Part shown: positions 1-6,326 of the stretch, one piece after another
Layout: every line of letters starts with the position of its first letter
How positions within the stretch are numbered: position 1 is the first letter of the stretch
Source: Clostridiales bacterium
Lineage (GTDB): Bacteria; Bacillota_A; Clostridia; Oscillospirales; Oscillospiraceae
Reading direction: 5' to 3'
DNA: 12,008 bases
Assembly (NCBI GenBank): GCA_022777455.1
Contig: JALFGI010000101.1
Coordinates: forward strand, 1 to 12,008
Notes under the pieces: generated by a model
Databases searched by the model: none
The model's input: the letters and a program-made list of their open reading frames with translations, nothing else
Told to the model about the DNA's origin: nothing
Position numbers and translations under genes: made by a program

Positions 1-146
1 ATTTTGTCGGTAACCAGAGCCACCGCTTCGGCAACATGATGATCCTCCCGATTGATGAGCTTCACCATCTCCAGGGTGGACAGGGTATCAATGTTCATGG
101 TATTGGGGTTTCTCTGCTCAGTGGCGATTTTTTTCAGCTCTACCAT
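1..146 (-). CDS. murQ: N-acetylmuramic acid 6-phosphate etherase, N-terminal part (cut by window edge)
   Basis: Only the first 48 codons are present. The reading frame begins [16 protein letters not shown] and continues with the [14 protein letters not shown] segment. This matches the conserved MurQ N-terminus (TE-xxNPxT, then the xSTLEMxxxIN block, then ED). MurQ is a cytoplasmic SIS-domain lyase that removes the D-lactyl ether of MurNAc-6-phosphate, giving GlcNAc-6-phosphate and D-lactate, during peptidoglycan amino-sugar salvage. The catalytic SIS part lies outside the window. A ribosome site reading GGAGG (minus strand, about 156-160) sits inside the 3' end of the upstream deacetylase gene. 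The two genes are one base apart, so co-transcription and translational coupling are likely. The family call rests on the N-terminal block alone but that block is distinctive. Confidence 0.88.
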   Translation of the reverse strand, partial: MVELKKIATEQRNPNTMNIDTLSTLEMVKLINREDHHVAEAVALVTDK

Positions 147-147
147 A

Positions 148-855
148 TTATAGTTCCTCCAATGTTTGTACCAGTCGGTACTGCTCCCGGGGGATCATAA
201 ATGCTTCGCAATAGCCCTTTCGGCCCTGGATCCCCCGCAGTCGTTTCAGATGGGCGTAGTACTCCTTGTAGGGGAAGCTGGAAGAATGCACGGCGAACCA
301 ATGGTGATCAATGGCCTTCTCCCAAAGGGGATATCCGTCGGTCACATCCAGATAGACATAGGGCTGGAAACCGGGGGCATCCTCCCAGTTTTCGGCGAAG
401 TACAGGTGGCGGGCAAAATGCTTGGGGTCCTTCCGCTGAAAGCCGTCGATGGCGGCATAGAACCAGGCATCCACTACGATCTTATGGCAAACCGCGTGAT
501 CCTTGTGCATGCTGTTTTCATGGTGGGTCACGATGATGTCAGGTTTGACCTTTCGGATGACGTCGCAAACGGCAAAGCGGACCTCATCGTTGTCCGGCAG
601 CAATCCGTCGGCATAGTCCAGCACATAGGCTTCGCCGCCCAGCTCCCGGGCGAAGGCTTCCGCCTCCCCGATTTTGCTGCGGCGGTACTCCTCAATGTTC
701 GCACCGGCGGGAGCACCCTTTTCCCCGGCAGTCAGGGCCAGGGTCACGGCTTTGCCGCCGTGGACGGCGCAGGTGGCCAGCAGCGCGCCGGCGGTGAGTT
801 CCGCGTCGCCGATGTGGGCGCCGATGGCGAGAACAGTGTGGTTTTTGTATTCCAT
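148..855 (-). CDS. PIG-L/LmbE-family N-acetyl-sugar deacetylase-like protein with altered active-site motif
   Basis: 235 aa, cytoplasmic, no signal peptide. The N-terminal beta strand runs into AHIGDAE (residues 13-19), aligned with the family's AHPDDE zinc motif. A second motif, [11 protein letters not shown], lies at residues 110-120. By analogy with MshB-type enzymes, H14, D17 and H120 would be the zinc ligands, and H117/D119 the HPDH-type catalytic pair. The position of the usual catalytic-base aspartate (first D of HPDD) is Gly16 here. Family members hydrolyse N-acetyl groups of GlcNAc-containing substrates (glycolipids, mycothiol and bacillithiol precursors, chitobiose). Its place one base upstream of murQ and three bases downstream of an acetyltransferase suggests an amino-sugar substrate, but that is inference. 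The family call is firm; activity and substrate are open. Confidence 0.85.
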   Translation of the reverse strand: MEYKNHTVLAIGAHIGDAELTAGALLATCAVHGGKAVTLALTAGEKGAPAGANIEEYRRSKIGEAEAFARELGGEAYVLDYADGLLPDNDEVRFAVCDVIRKVKPDIIVTHHENSMHKDHAVCHKIVVDAWFYAAIDGFQRKDPKHFARHLYFAENWEDAPGFQPYVYLDVTDGYPLWEKAIDHHWFAVHSSSFPYKEYYAHLKRLRGIQGRKGYCEAFMIPREQYRLVQTLEEL

Positions 856-858
856 CAG

Positions 859-1824
859 TTACAACTCCTTCAGCATGACACCGAATTTCCGGACAACCCG
901 GAATCCTGCGCCAAGATAAATCTGCTTCGCATGATTGTTTTCTCCGGTGAACAAGGACATGTACCGGGCACCGGCTTCCTTTTCCCGCTGCAGCAGGCGG
1001 TAAAACAACAGCGTGCCCAACCCGTTGCCCTCATAGGCCGGGGCCACGCCAATGCCCGCAAAGTACCCTCGCCCGGTTTCCTCAGGATAGATGGGGCCGG
1101 TGAACCCGGCACAGGTATTGCCCTGAAGCCCAACCAGAAGCTCCATGCCGGATTTTCCGGCAGCGGGAATTTCCGCCGACCACATGGGATTTTCCAGGGA
1201 TGCTACCATTTCCTCCAGACCGGTGTGAAGTGCCGGATCGTACCGGGCCACGGTGTAGCCCTCACGGGCCATGCGGAGGGCTTTTTCCTCCACCCGGTCA
1301 GGGGTGCGGAAGCCGGATAGATCCAGGTGCATGGCGCACTCCCGGGCAGCTTCCTGATAGCCCCTTGCCAGCATTCTGCCATGCAGCGGCAAGTCCACCG
1401 CAACGCCGGGGGCGTTGTTGTGCTGGTGACCATTGGTACCGGGGATGATCCAGGGCAGCCGGATGGGATTGAAGAAGGTGACGGCGCATTGGCTTCGTCC
1501 GGCCCGGCGGAAGGCGTTTTCCAGCGCGTCTAACAGCAGCGCCGTATTTTCATCGGTATCTGCGTTCTCCACCAGAAGCAGGCAGCTGAGATAGCCCCGG
1601 ACATCGCCTCTTGGAATGTGATTGCCAGTACAGCCATTGATGAATCCCAAAATGGTGCCGTTCTCCTCCAAGACAAAGGTGAATTTCGGGGAGAAATCCG
1701 GATGCTTCAGCAGAAGAACCTCAAAAGCATCCGTCGTCAGCGGTGCGTAGCCCCAGCGAACCCCAGCGGAGTTCCAAAGGGCCAGCAGGGCCGCGTCGTC
1801 AGTGGGCAAGTAGTTTCGTATCAT
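859..1824 (-). CDS. GNAT-family N-acetyltransferase, probable tandem GNAT protein
   Basis: 321 aa, about twice the length of one GNAT domain. The C-terminal half carries the acetyl-CoA binding signature: strand IGVAP (258-262), then YEGNGLGT (264-271, the R/Q-x-x-G-x-G/A loop), then NNHAKQIYLGAGF (297-309), the usual N-x-x-A-x-x-x-Y-x-x-x-GF ending. The N-terminal half (1 to about 165) starts with a GNAT-like IRNYLPTDDAALLALWN segment but I see no clear acetyl-CoA loop in it, so it may be a degenerate, substrate-binding domain. The start is supported by GAGAGGA upstream (1831-1837, minus strand). Three bases separate it from the deacetylase gene, whose AAGGAG site (865-870) lies inside this gene's 3' end. 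The substrate is unknown; an amino sugar or peptidoglycan fragment fits the context but is not shown. Confidence 0.85.
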   Translation of the reverse strand: MIRNYLPTDDAALLALWNSAGVRWGYAPLTTDAFEVLLLKHPDFSPKFTFVLEENGTILGFINGCTGNHIPRGDVRGYLSCLLLVENADTDENTALLLDALENAFRRAGRSQCAVTFFNPIRLPWIIPGTNGHQHNNAPGVAVDLPLHGRMLARGYQEAARECAMHLDLSGFRTPDRVEEKALRMAREGYTVARYDPALHTGLEEMVASLENPMWSAEIPAAGKSGMELLVGLQGNTCAGFTGPIYPEETGRGYFAGIGVAPAYEGNGLGTLLFYRLLQREKEAGARYMSLFTGENNHAKQIYLGAGFRVVRKFGVMLKEL

Positions 1825-1839
1825 ATTGAATCCTCTCTG

Positions 1840-1871
1840 AAAAGAATGGCCCCCACCGAAACGTGGGGGCC
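1840..1871 (-). terminator. Intrinsic terminator or attenuator after the ABC permease genes
   Basis: A perfect 9-bp stem, GGCCCCCAC (1848-1856) with GTGGGGGCC (1863-1871), has a 6-base loop. On the minus strand it is followed by ATTCTTTTC, a moderate U-tract. It sits 13 bases after the stop of the second permease gene and only about 24 bases before the acetyltransferase ATG, too close for a separate promoter downstream of it. The last three genes are therefore probably reached by read-through. Confidence 0.75.
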
Positions 1872-1884
1872 GCGTTTGGATGGT

Positions 1885-2751
1885 TCAGCCCTTGACGGCG
1901 CCAATGGTAACGCCTTCCATGAAGTACTTCTGAAGCGCGAAGAACATGATGAACATGGGCAGTGCGGAAATGGTGGCACCGGCCATCATGGGCGCGAACA
2001 GCGTCTCATTGGCAAATTTGAACTGCTTCAGGCCAACCTGGATGGTATACATGGCCGGATCGTTGGTGACCAGGAAGGGCCAGAAGAAATTGTTCCAGCT
2101 GGACATGAAGGTGTTGATGGCCATAACGGCCAGAACGGTCTTGGCCAGGGGCAGGATGATCAGGGTGAAGATCTGGAATTGGTTGCAGCCTTCCAGCTTG
2201 GCACTTTCAATCAGAGGGGTGGGCAGTCCGGTAAAGAACTGCTTGCACAGGAAGATGTTGTAGGCGGTGCACAGGCTGGGCAGGATCATGGCGGCGTAGG
2301 TGTTGGTCATGGAGAACTTCTGCACCATCAGAATATACAGCGGCACCTGGGTGACCTGGTAGGGGATCATCATGGCCACCAGGATCAGGGCAAAGAGCCA
2401 GTTGCTTCCCTTGAAGCGGATCTTGGCAAAGGCGTAGCCTGCCATGGAAGCAAAAATCACGTTGCCGATGACGGTGCCGGCGGCAACCACGAAGGAGTTC
2501 CAGATCCAGCGCAGGGAATACTTGTTGAAATCGAAGAATGCCTGAAAGGATTCCAGGGTAAAGCGGCTGGGGAGGATGGTGCGCATATTGCCGGAAGTGG
2601 CCACGTTGGGACCGAAAGCGGACATAATCATGTACACAATGGGAAACAGCGTGGCGGCAGCCAGGACCGTCAGGACAATGGTGATGATGGTATTGCGAAG
2701 GTAGCGCACCTTCCTGTTGTTCAGGTGCTGGGAATATAAGCCTGTTGCCAT
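1885..2751 (-). CDS. Carbohydrate ABC transporter permease, MalG type (CUT1 family)
   Basis: 288 aa integral membrane protein with about six hydrophobic segments; the first spans residues 20-43. The cytoplasmic EAA loop that docks the ATPase is at 182-202 (ESAKLEGCN, then IILPL; the invariant Gly is G188). AGYAFAKIRFKG (104-115) and the C-terminal YFMEGVTIGAVKG ending are hallmarks of the MalG-type subunit of sugar importers. It would pair with the MalF-type permease encoded immediately upstream. The ribosome site AAGGAGGG (2758-2765) overlaps the stop codon of that gene, and 12 bases separate the two reading frames. No ATP-binding subunit is encoded here, so a shared MsmK/UgpC-type ATPase elsewhere is expected. 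The sugar cannot be read from the sequence. Confidence 0.95.
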   Translation of the reverse strand: MATGLYSQHLNNRKVRYLRNTIITIVLTVLAAATLFPIVYMIMSAFGPNVATSGNMRTILPSRFTLESFQAFFDFNKYSLRWIWNSFVVAAGTVIGNVIFASMAGYAFAKIRFKGSNWLFALILVAMMIPYQVTQVPLYILMVQKFSMTNTYAAMILPSLCTAYNIFLCKQFFTGLPTPLIESAKLEGCNQFQIFTLIILPLAKTVLAVMAINTFMSSWNNFFWPFLVTNDPAMYTIQVGLKQFKFANETLFAPMMAGATISALPMFIMFFALQKYFMEGVTIGAVKG

Positions 2752-2763
2752 GGTCAGCCCTCC

Positions 2764-3687
2764 TTAGTATTCGACGTCCACGCCCATCATCTTGAACTGG
2801 AACAGGGACATCACAGCGATGACGATGGCCAGCAGAATTGCCTGGGCGCAGGCCAGACCGTACTTGCCGTATTCAAAGGCGTTGTTGTAAATCAGCAGGC
2901 CGATCATGGTGGTGGAATTGTCGGGGCCGCCGCCGGTCATCATGTAGGCGTTCATAAAGACCTGGAAGGAGCCGATCACGCCGGTGACCAGCAGGAACAG
3001 CGTGGTGGGCTTCACCAGCTGCCAGACAATAAAGCGGACTTTCTGGAAGAAGGTAGCCCCATCCAGCTCGGCAGCCTCAAAATAGCTGTTGTCAATGCTG
3101 AGCAGGGCGGCGATATAGGTGATAATCTGAGTACCGTGGCTGGAAAGCAGGGCCATGATCATCAGAGAAAGCATCGAGGTTTTGGTGGAGGACAGCCAGT
3201 TCTGGGCGGGGATTCCGAAGAAGCCCAGCAGCTGGTTGAACAGGCCATCGGGAGAGGAGTCGTACAGCCACAGCCACACCACGCTCAGCGCCACGCCGGA
3301 GGCGATGCCGGGCAGGTAGTACATGGCTTTGAAGACGGACTGGGTTTTCTTTTTGAAGGGCAGGATCATGATGGCCACGCTGAAGGAAATCAGCAGCGAC
3401 AGGGGCACCACCACGGCGGTATACACCAGGGTGTTCCAGGCGGCTTTGTAGAAAAGGTTGAATTTGGAATATTTCAGGGTGGTGATATAGTTTTTGAAGC
3501 CCACAAATTTGGAGCCGAAGGGCTTGTAATCATAGAAGCTGGTGTAAATTGCGTTGAACACGGGATACAGTGTGAACACGCAGAAGATGATCATTGCAGC
3601 GGCAATGAAGATATAGCCCCAGCGGTCGTCACTGGTAAAGTGGGTTTTCCGGCGGGGTTTCAACTGAGGCGATTTTGTTTCGTTCAT
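2764..3687 (-). CDS. Carbohydrate ABC transporter permease, MalF type (CUT1 family)
   Basis: 307 aa. A polar cytoplasmic N-terminus precedes the first membrane segment (about 24-44, ending FTLYPVFNAIYTSFYDY), as in MalF/UgpA-type subunits. The EAA loop is at 204-228 (EAAELDGATFFQKVRFIVWQ; G210 is the conserved glycine), followed by the family signature TGGGPDNST (251-259). It forms the inner-membrane heterodimer with the MalG-type protein. Start choice: GGGAGGT lies 6 bases upstream on the minus strand (about 3693-3699). It is separated from the binding-protein gene by a strong hairpin at 3706-3739, which probably lowers permease expression relative to the binding protein. Confidence 0.95.
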   Translation of the reverse strand: MNETKSPQLKPRRKTHFTSDDRWGYIFIAAAMIIFCVFTLYPVFNAIYTSFYDYKPFGSKFVGFKNYITTLKYSKFNLFYKAAWNTLVYTAVVVPLSLLISFSVAIMILPFKKKTQSVFKAMYYLPGIASGVALSVVWLWLYDSSPDGLFNQLLGFFGIPAQNWLSSTKTSMLSLMIMALLSSHGTQIITYIAALLSIDNSYFEAAELDGATFFQKVRFIVWQLVKPTTLFLLVTGVIGSFQVFMNAYMMTGGGPDNSTTMIGLLIYNNAFEYGKYGLACAQAILLAIVIAVMSLFQFKMMGVDVEY

Positions 3688-3703
3688 TTGCTACCTCCCA
3701 GGG

Positions 3704-3739
3704 TAAAATACCCACCCCACCAAAATGGGGTGGGTATTT
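3704..3739 (-). terminator. Intercistronic hairpin between binding-protein and permease genes (attenuator or mRNA stabiliser)
   Basis: A 14-bp perfect stem, AAATACCCACCCCA (3706-3719) with its complement (3726-3739), encloses a 6-base loop. On the minus strand the 3' arm ends in GTATTTTA, a weak U-tract partly inside the stem. It begins 10 bases after the binding-protein stop and lies just before the permease ribosome site. Such hairpins are common after sugar-binding-protein cistrons and raise the ratio of binding protein to permease. Partial termination is inferred. Confidence 0.75.
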
Positions 3740-3748
3740 GGTATTTAT

Positions 3749-5119
3749 TTATCCAATCTGACCGTGGACGCAGTTCTCTTCGCCGAAGGCATAGAAAGCA
3801 GCCTCACAGATGTGATCGTAAACTTCCTGAGCAGTGGCTTCGCCGGCCAGCAGCAGCTGGAACTTGGGAACGATCTGCTCGTCCATCAGCTGCTTGGCGG
3901 TGGCAGTCATCTCAGCGGTGACACCTGCGGGAGGAACCTGCACCATGGCGATGCAGCGGGAAGCGGTGGCCAGGTTCTGGGCATCGCGGCCCTCGGGCAG
4001 CACCAGGGCATCCCGGCCGGACTGGCACACGGGATCCAGGAACAGCTCGTTCATGCAGGAGGCAATACGATCACCGGAGCAGATGTAGTCCATGAACAGC
4101 AGGACGTTCTCCAGGTGCTCGTCGGTGGTGTTCTTATTGCGCATGGCGATCAGGCCGTCAACGGTGCCGTAGCAGGATTCGGCGCAGCCCATCATGGTGG
4201 GAACGGGCAGGAAGGCGTATTCCATGGGCAGGGAGTTCTCAACGGCGGTGCCGTCGTTGGCTTCCAGGGCGGCGTTGTTCTTCATGAAGTTGTTCTCGAA
4301 CAGAGGCATGGCCTTGCCGAAGATCATGGCGTTGCCGGTCTGGCACATGACCATACGCTGGCCGGCTTCCACGCCGAAGTTGGGCATATAGCCGGAAGTG
4401 GTCATATCTTCAATGGCGGTCAACAGGGTGAGCATATTGTCGGAGGTGAAGGTGTACTTCAGGTCTTCGGTGAAGTTGTTGCTCAGGCCCGCGCCGGCGC
4501 CGAAGATGTTCAGCATATCGGAAGCGGTAACGCCGGAGTTGGCGAAGACGAAGCCGTAGCGGCCGTCGGCAGTGCCCAGCTTAATCACATCCAGGAATTC
4601 CTCGTAGGTCCAGCCTTCGTTCTGAATCTTGGCCACATCAATGCCCAGCTCTTCCATCAGGGTCTTGTTGGCACCGATGGACTGGATGGTCAGGTACAGG
4701 GGCAGACCGTAGACGGTGCCTCCCAGAGACATATAATCCAGAGCGTTGGAGTCATAGTCAGCCAGGCGCTCGGCATCCATGTACTTGGCGATATCGATGG
4801 CAACGCCCATTTCCACATAAGTGCCCAGGGCACCGGAGGAGATTTCGGCGATGTCGGGAGCTTCACCGGCCTGTGCCATGGTGGACAGCTTGCCGGAATG
4901 ATCGCCCCAGGAGGTCTCGATCACTTCCACAGTCAGGTGGGGGTACAGAGCATTAAAGTCAGCGGCCCAGACCTTCAGGTTCTCCAGGTAGGAGCCGGTG
5001 ACGGGGGGAGCCATGACGACGATGGTGTCGGGCTTCTCGGAAGTCTCAGCAGAGGCGGAGACGGCCAACATACCCACGATCATCAGACATGCAAGCATCA
5101 GCGCGATAATCTTCTTCAT
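3749..5119 (-). CDS. Extracellular sugar-binding protein of the CUT1 ABC importer
   Basis: 456 aa, a usual length for family-1 solute-binding proteins. A Sec signal peptide is clear: KK at 2-3, a hydrophobic core (4-20), then the AxA site SASA before ETSEKP, giving cleavage near residue 24. The mature start (DTIVVMAPPVTGSYLENLKVWAADF) is the first strand and helix of the family; further signs are GEAPDIAEIS (79-88), GLPLYLTIQSIGANK and a LLFMDYICSGD segment. It captures the sugar outside the membrane and delivers it to the two permeases encoded next. C11 within the hydrophobic core is not in a lipobox context, so lipid anchoring is not supported, which is odd for a Gram-positive importer. The start is fixed by AGGAGG at 5127-5132 (minus strand). 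It is the first gene of the operon. The sugar is unknown; MurNAc or muropeptide sugar is suggested only by murQ. Confidence 0.93.
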   Translation of the reverse strand: MKKIIALMLACLMIVGMLAVSASAETSEKPDTIVVMAPPVTGSYLENLKVWAADFNALYPHLTVEVIETSWGDHSGKLSTMAQAGEAPDIAEISSGALGTYVEMGVAIDIAKYMDAERLADYDSNALDYMSLGGTVYGLPLYLTIQSIGANKTLMEELGIDVAKIQNEGWTYEEFLDVIKLGTADGRYGFVFANSGVTASDMLNIFGAGAGLSNNFTEDLKYTFTSDNMLTLLTAIEDMTTSGYMPNFGVEAGQRMVMCQTGNAMIFGKAMPLFENNFMKNNAALEANDGTAVENSLPMEYAFLPVPTMMGCAESCYGTVDGLIAMRNKNTTDEHLENVLLFMDYICSGDRIASCMNELFLDPVCQSGRDALVLPEGRDAQNLATASRCIAMVQVPPAGVTAEMTATAKQLMDEQIVPKFQLLLAGEATAQEVYDHICEAAFYAFGEENCVHGQIG

Positions 5120-5206
5120 ATGTTTTCCTCCTAAAAAAATGATTGTATGCTCATCGGCTTGCGCCGGAAAAGCCGCACACGGAAACGGGCAATTCCCTTT
5201 GCTGCC

Positions 5207-5235
5207 ATCTTAGCGCAAAATACATTTTGTGTCAA
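5207..5235 (-). promoter_or_regulatory. Sigma-A promoter of the ABC transporter operon
   Basis: Minus-strand -35 TTGACA (5230-5235, perfect), 17-bp spacer, -10 TAAGAT (5207-5212, 5 of 6). The predicted transcription start is near 5200, giving an 80-base leader before the ATG at 5119. No other equally good promoter lies upstream of this operon. Confidence 0.85.
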
Positions 5236-5298
5236 GAACTGGCATCCTAATTGAAACAAAGTTCCAAACGCTGGTTCAAAACCACGTTTTTCGGCAGA

Positions 5299-5308
5299 TT
5301 TCATGAAA
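5299..5308. promoter_or_regulatory. Candidate operator palindrome
   Basis: TTTCATGAAA is a perfect 10-bp palindrome in the divergent region, about 64 bp upstream of the -35 of the transporter promoter and about 145 bp upstream of the regulator's ATG. RpiR-family regulators bind inverted repeats often built from GAAA/TTTC half-sites, so this could be the site of the adjacent regulator. Assignment is inference. Confidence 0.35.
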
Positions 5309-5379
5309 CAAATCTGGGGCAGAGAAATAGTTAATGTACGTTTTGCACAAAAGTGCGTGGTACTTTTTAGTGACAAAGC

Positions 5380-5391
5380 GAATGGCCATTC
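5380..5391. promoter_or_regulatory. Candidate operator palindrome at the regulator promoter
   Basis: GAATGGCCATTC is a perfect 12-bp palindrome located where the -35 of the regulator's own promoter would fall (TAAAAT at 5406-5411 is a plausible -10, but its -35 is poor). This placement would suit autoregulation. Function is inference. Confidence 0.3.
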
Positions 5392-5452
5392 CCCATCAAA
5401 ACCGTTAAAATGTGCATATGTCCCCTTTTTGGGCCAGAAAGGCGGTATTGTC

Positions 5453-6322
5453 ATGAGCAGCGCACTGCTGAGCCTCCGGGAACGTTCCCAGTCCTTCTCC
5501 AGCACGGAGCGGGGGGTTGCGGAGCGGATTCTGGAAAATCCCCAGCTGGTGGTGGATATGAGCGTCCACGAGCTGGCGCGGCAAACCTTTTCCTCTCCTT
5601 CCACCATCGTCCGCCTGTGCAGCCACACGGGCTACTCCGGCTATAAGGAATTCCGCAAGGCGGTGACCTATGAGCTGGCCCTGCGGGAGCAGAACAAAAA
5701 GACGCAGCAAAAGGAGATCGCCCGTTCCGATTCCCTGGAGGAGATTATTGAAAAAGTAACCTATCTGAATATCATCTCCCTGGAGGAAACCAAGGATCTG
5801 CTGGATGTGCAGGTGCTGCGTGCCTGTGTGGACCAGGTGCGCAGGGCGAAGGTCATTTATCTGTTTGGCCTGGGAGCGTCGCTGTGCGCGGCGAAGGATG
5901 CCTACCTGAAATTTTTGCGGCTGAACAAGCTGTGCATCATCAATGAGGACTGGCATTCCCAGCTCCTGCAGGCCCGGAACGCCACCCAAGAGGATCTGGG
6001 CCTGGTCATCTCCTATTCCGGCGCCACGGTGGAGATCATCGAGTGCATGAAAACCCTGAAGCAGAACCATACCCCCATCATTGCCATCACCCGCTGTGTC
6101 CGCTCCCCGGTTTCGGAGCTGGCGGACTACCGGCTGTATACCTCCGCCGCCGAGTCGTTGTTCCGCAGCGGCGCCCTGTCCTCCCGCATGTCCCAGCTGA
6201 AGGTGGTGGATATCCTCTATACCGCCCTGGCCAACGACCGGTATGAGGAATCCCTGCAGCAGCTGTCCAAAACCCATATCGTAAAGCCCGGCGATCCCGG
6301 GGTAAATAAAGGAAAAGTGTGA
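5453..6322 (+). CDS. RpiR-family transcriptional regulator (HTH plus SIS sugar-phosphate domain), MurR-like by context
   Basis: 289 aa from the chosen start. Residues 1-75 form the HTH_6 domain, beginning SSALLSLRERSQSFSSTERG, with the recognition region around SVHELARQTFSSPSTIVRLC (37-56). Residues about 125-260 form a SIS domain with GLGAS (139-143) and SYSGATVE (187-194), the phosphosugar-binding signature. Such regulators respond to a sugar phosphate; E. coli MurR senses MurNAc-6-phosphate and represses murQP. The reading frame stays open upstream to 5303, but those 50 residues are unlike the family, while the ATG at 5453 has AGGCGG 7-12 bases upstream and starts the HTH domain correctly. 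It is divergent from the transporter-to-murQ operon, which it most likely controls, and is co-transcribed with the YesL-like gene 4 bases downstream. The ligand is inferred from murQ only. Confidence 0.93.
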   Translation: MSSALLSLRERSQSFSSTERGVAERILENPQLVVDMSVHELARQTFSSPSTIVRLCSHTGYSGYKEFRKAVTYELALREQNKKTQQKEIARSDSLEEIIEKVTYLNIISLEETKDLLDVQVLRACVDQVRRAKVIYLFGLGASLCAAKDAYLKFLRLNKLCIINEDWHSQLLQARNATQEDLGLVISYSGATVEIIECMKTLKQNHTPIIAITRCVRSPVSELADYRLYTSAAESLFRSGALSSRMSQLKVVDILYTALANDRYEESLQQLSKTHIVKPGDPGVNKGKV

Positions 6323-6326
6323 CCCT

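Larger units (their letters stand above)
5120..5452. other. Divergent control region between the transporter operon and the RpiR regulator gene
   Basis: This 333-base stretch has no gene. It holds a strong minus-strand promoter (5207-5235), a roughly 80-base transcribed leader for the binding-protein gene containing a 6-bp stem (CGGCTT 5155-5160 with AAGCCG 5170-5175), two perfect palindromes (TTTCATGAAA 5299-5308; GAATGGCCATTC 5380-5391) and a weak plus-strand promoter candidate (-10 TAAAAT at 5406-5411). Confidence 0.8.

Noticed and set aside
166..2739. Long plus-strand frames (166-1320 and 1618-2739) opposite the deacetylase, GNAT and permease genes
   Set aside because: Shadows of recognisable minus-strand genes; low-complexity translations without family motifs or ribosome sites.
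3725..5134. 469-codon plus-strand open frame opposite the binding-protein gene
   Set aside because: Same codon-bias shadow effect. The opposite strand encodes a complete signal-peptide binding protein with promoter and ribosome site.
5131..5208. A 25-codon leader reading frame (MAAKGIARFRV start) ending at the ribosome site of the binding-protein gene
   Set aside because: Its ATG overlaps the -10 box of the promoter (5207-5212), so it would not be on the mRNA, which should start near 5200. It also has no ribosome site.
5303..5452. A 50-residue N-terminal extension of the RpiR regulator from the ATG at 5303
   Set aside because: The extension is unlike the family, contains the palindromes and the -10 candidate, and lacks a ribosome site. 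The HTH domain begins normally at the ATG at 5453.
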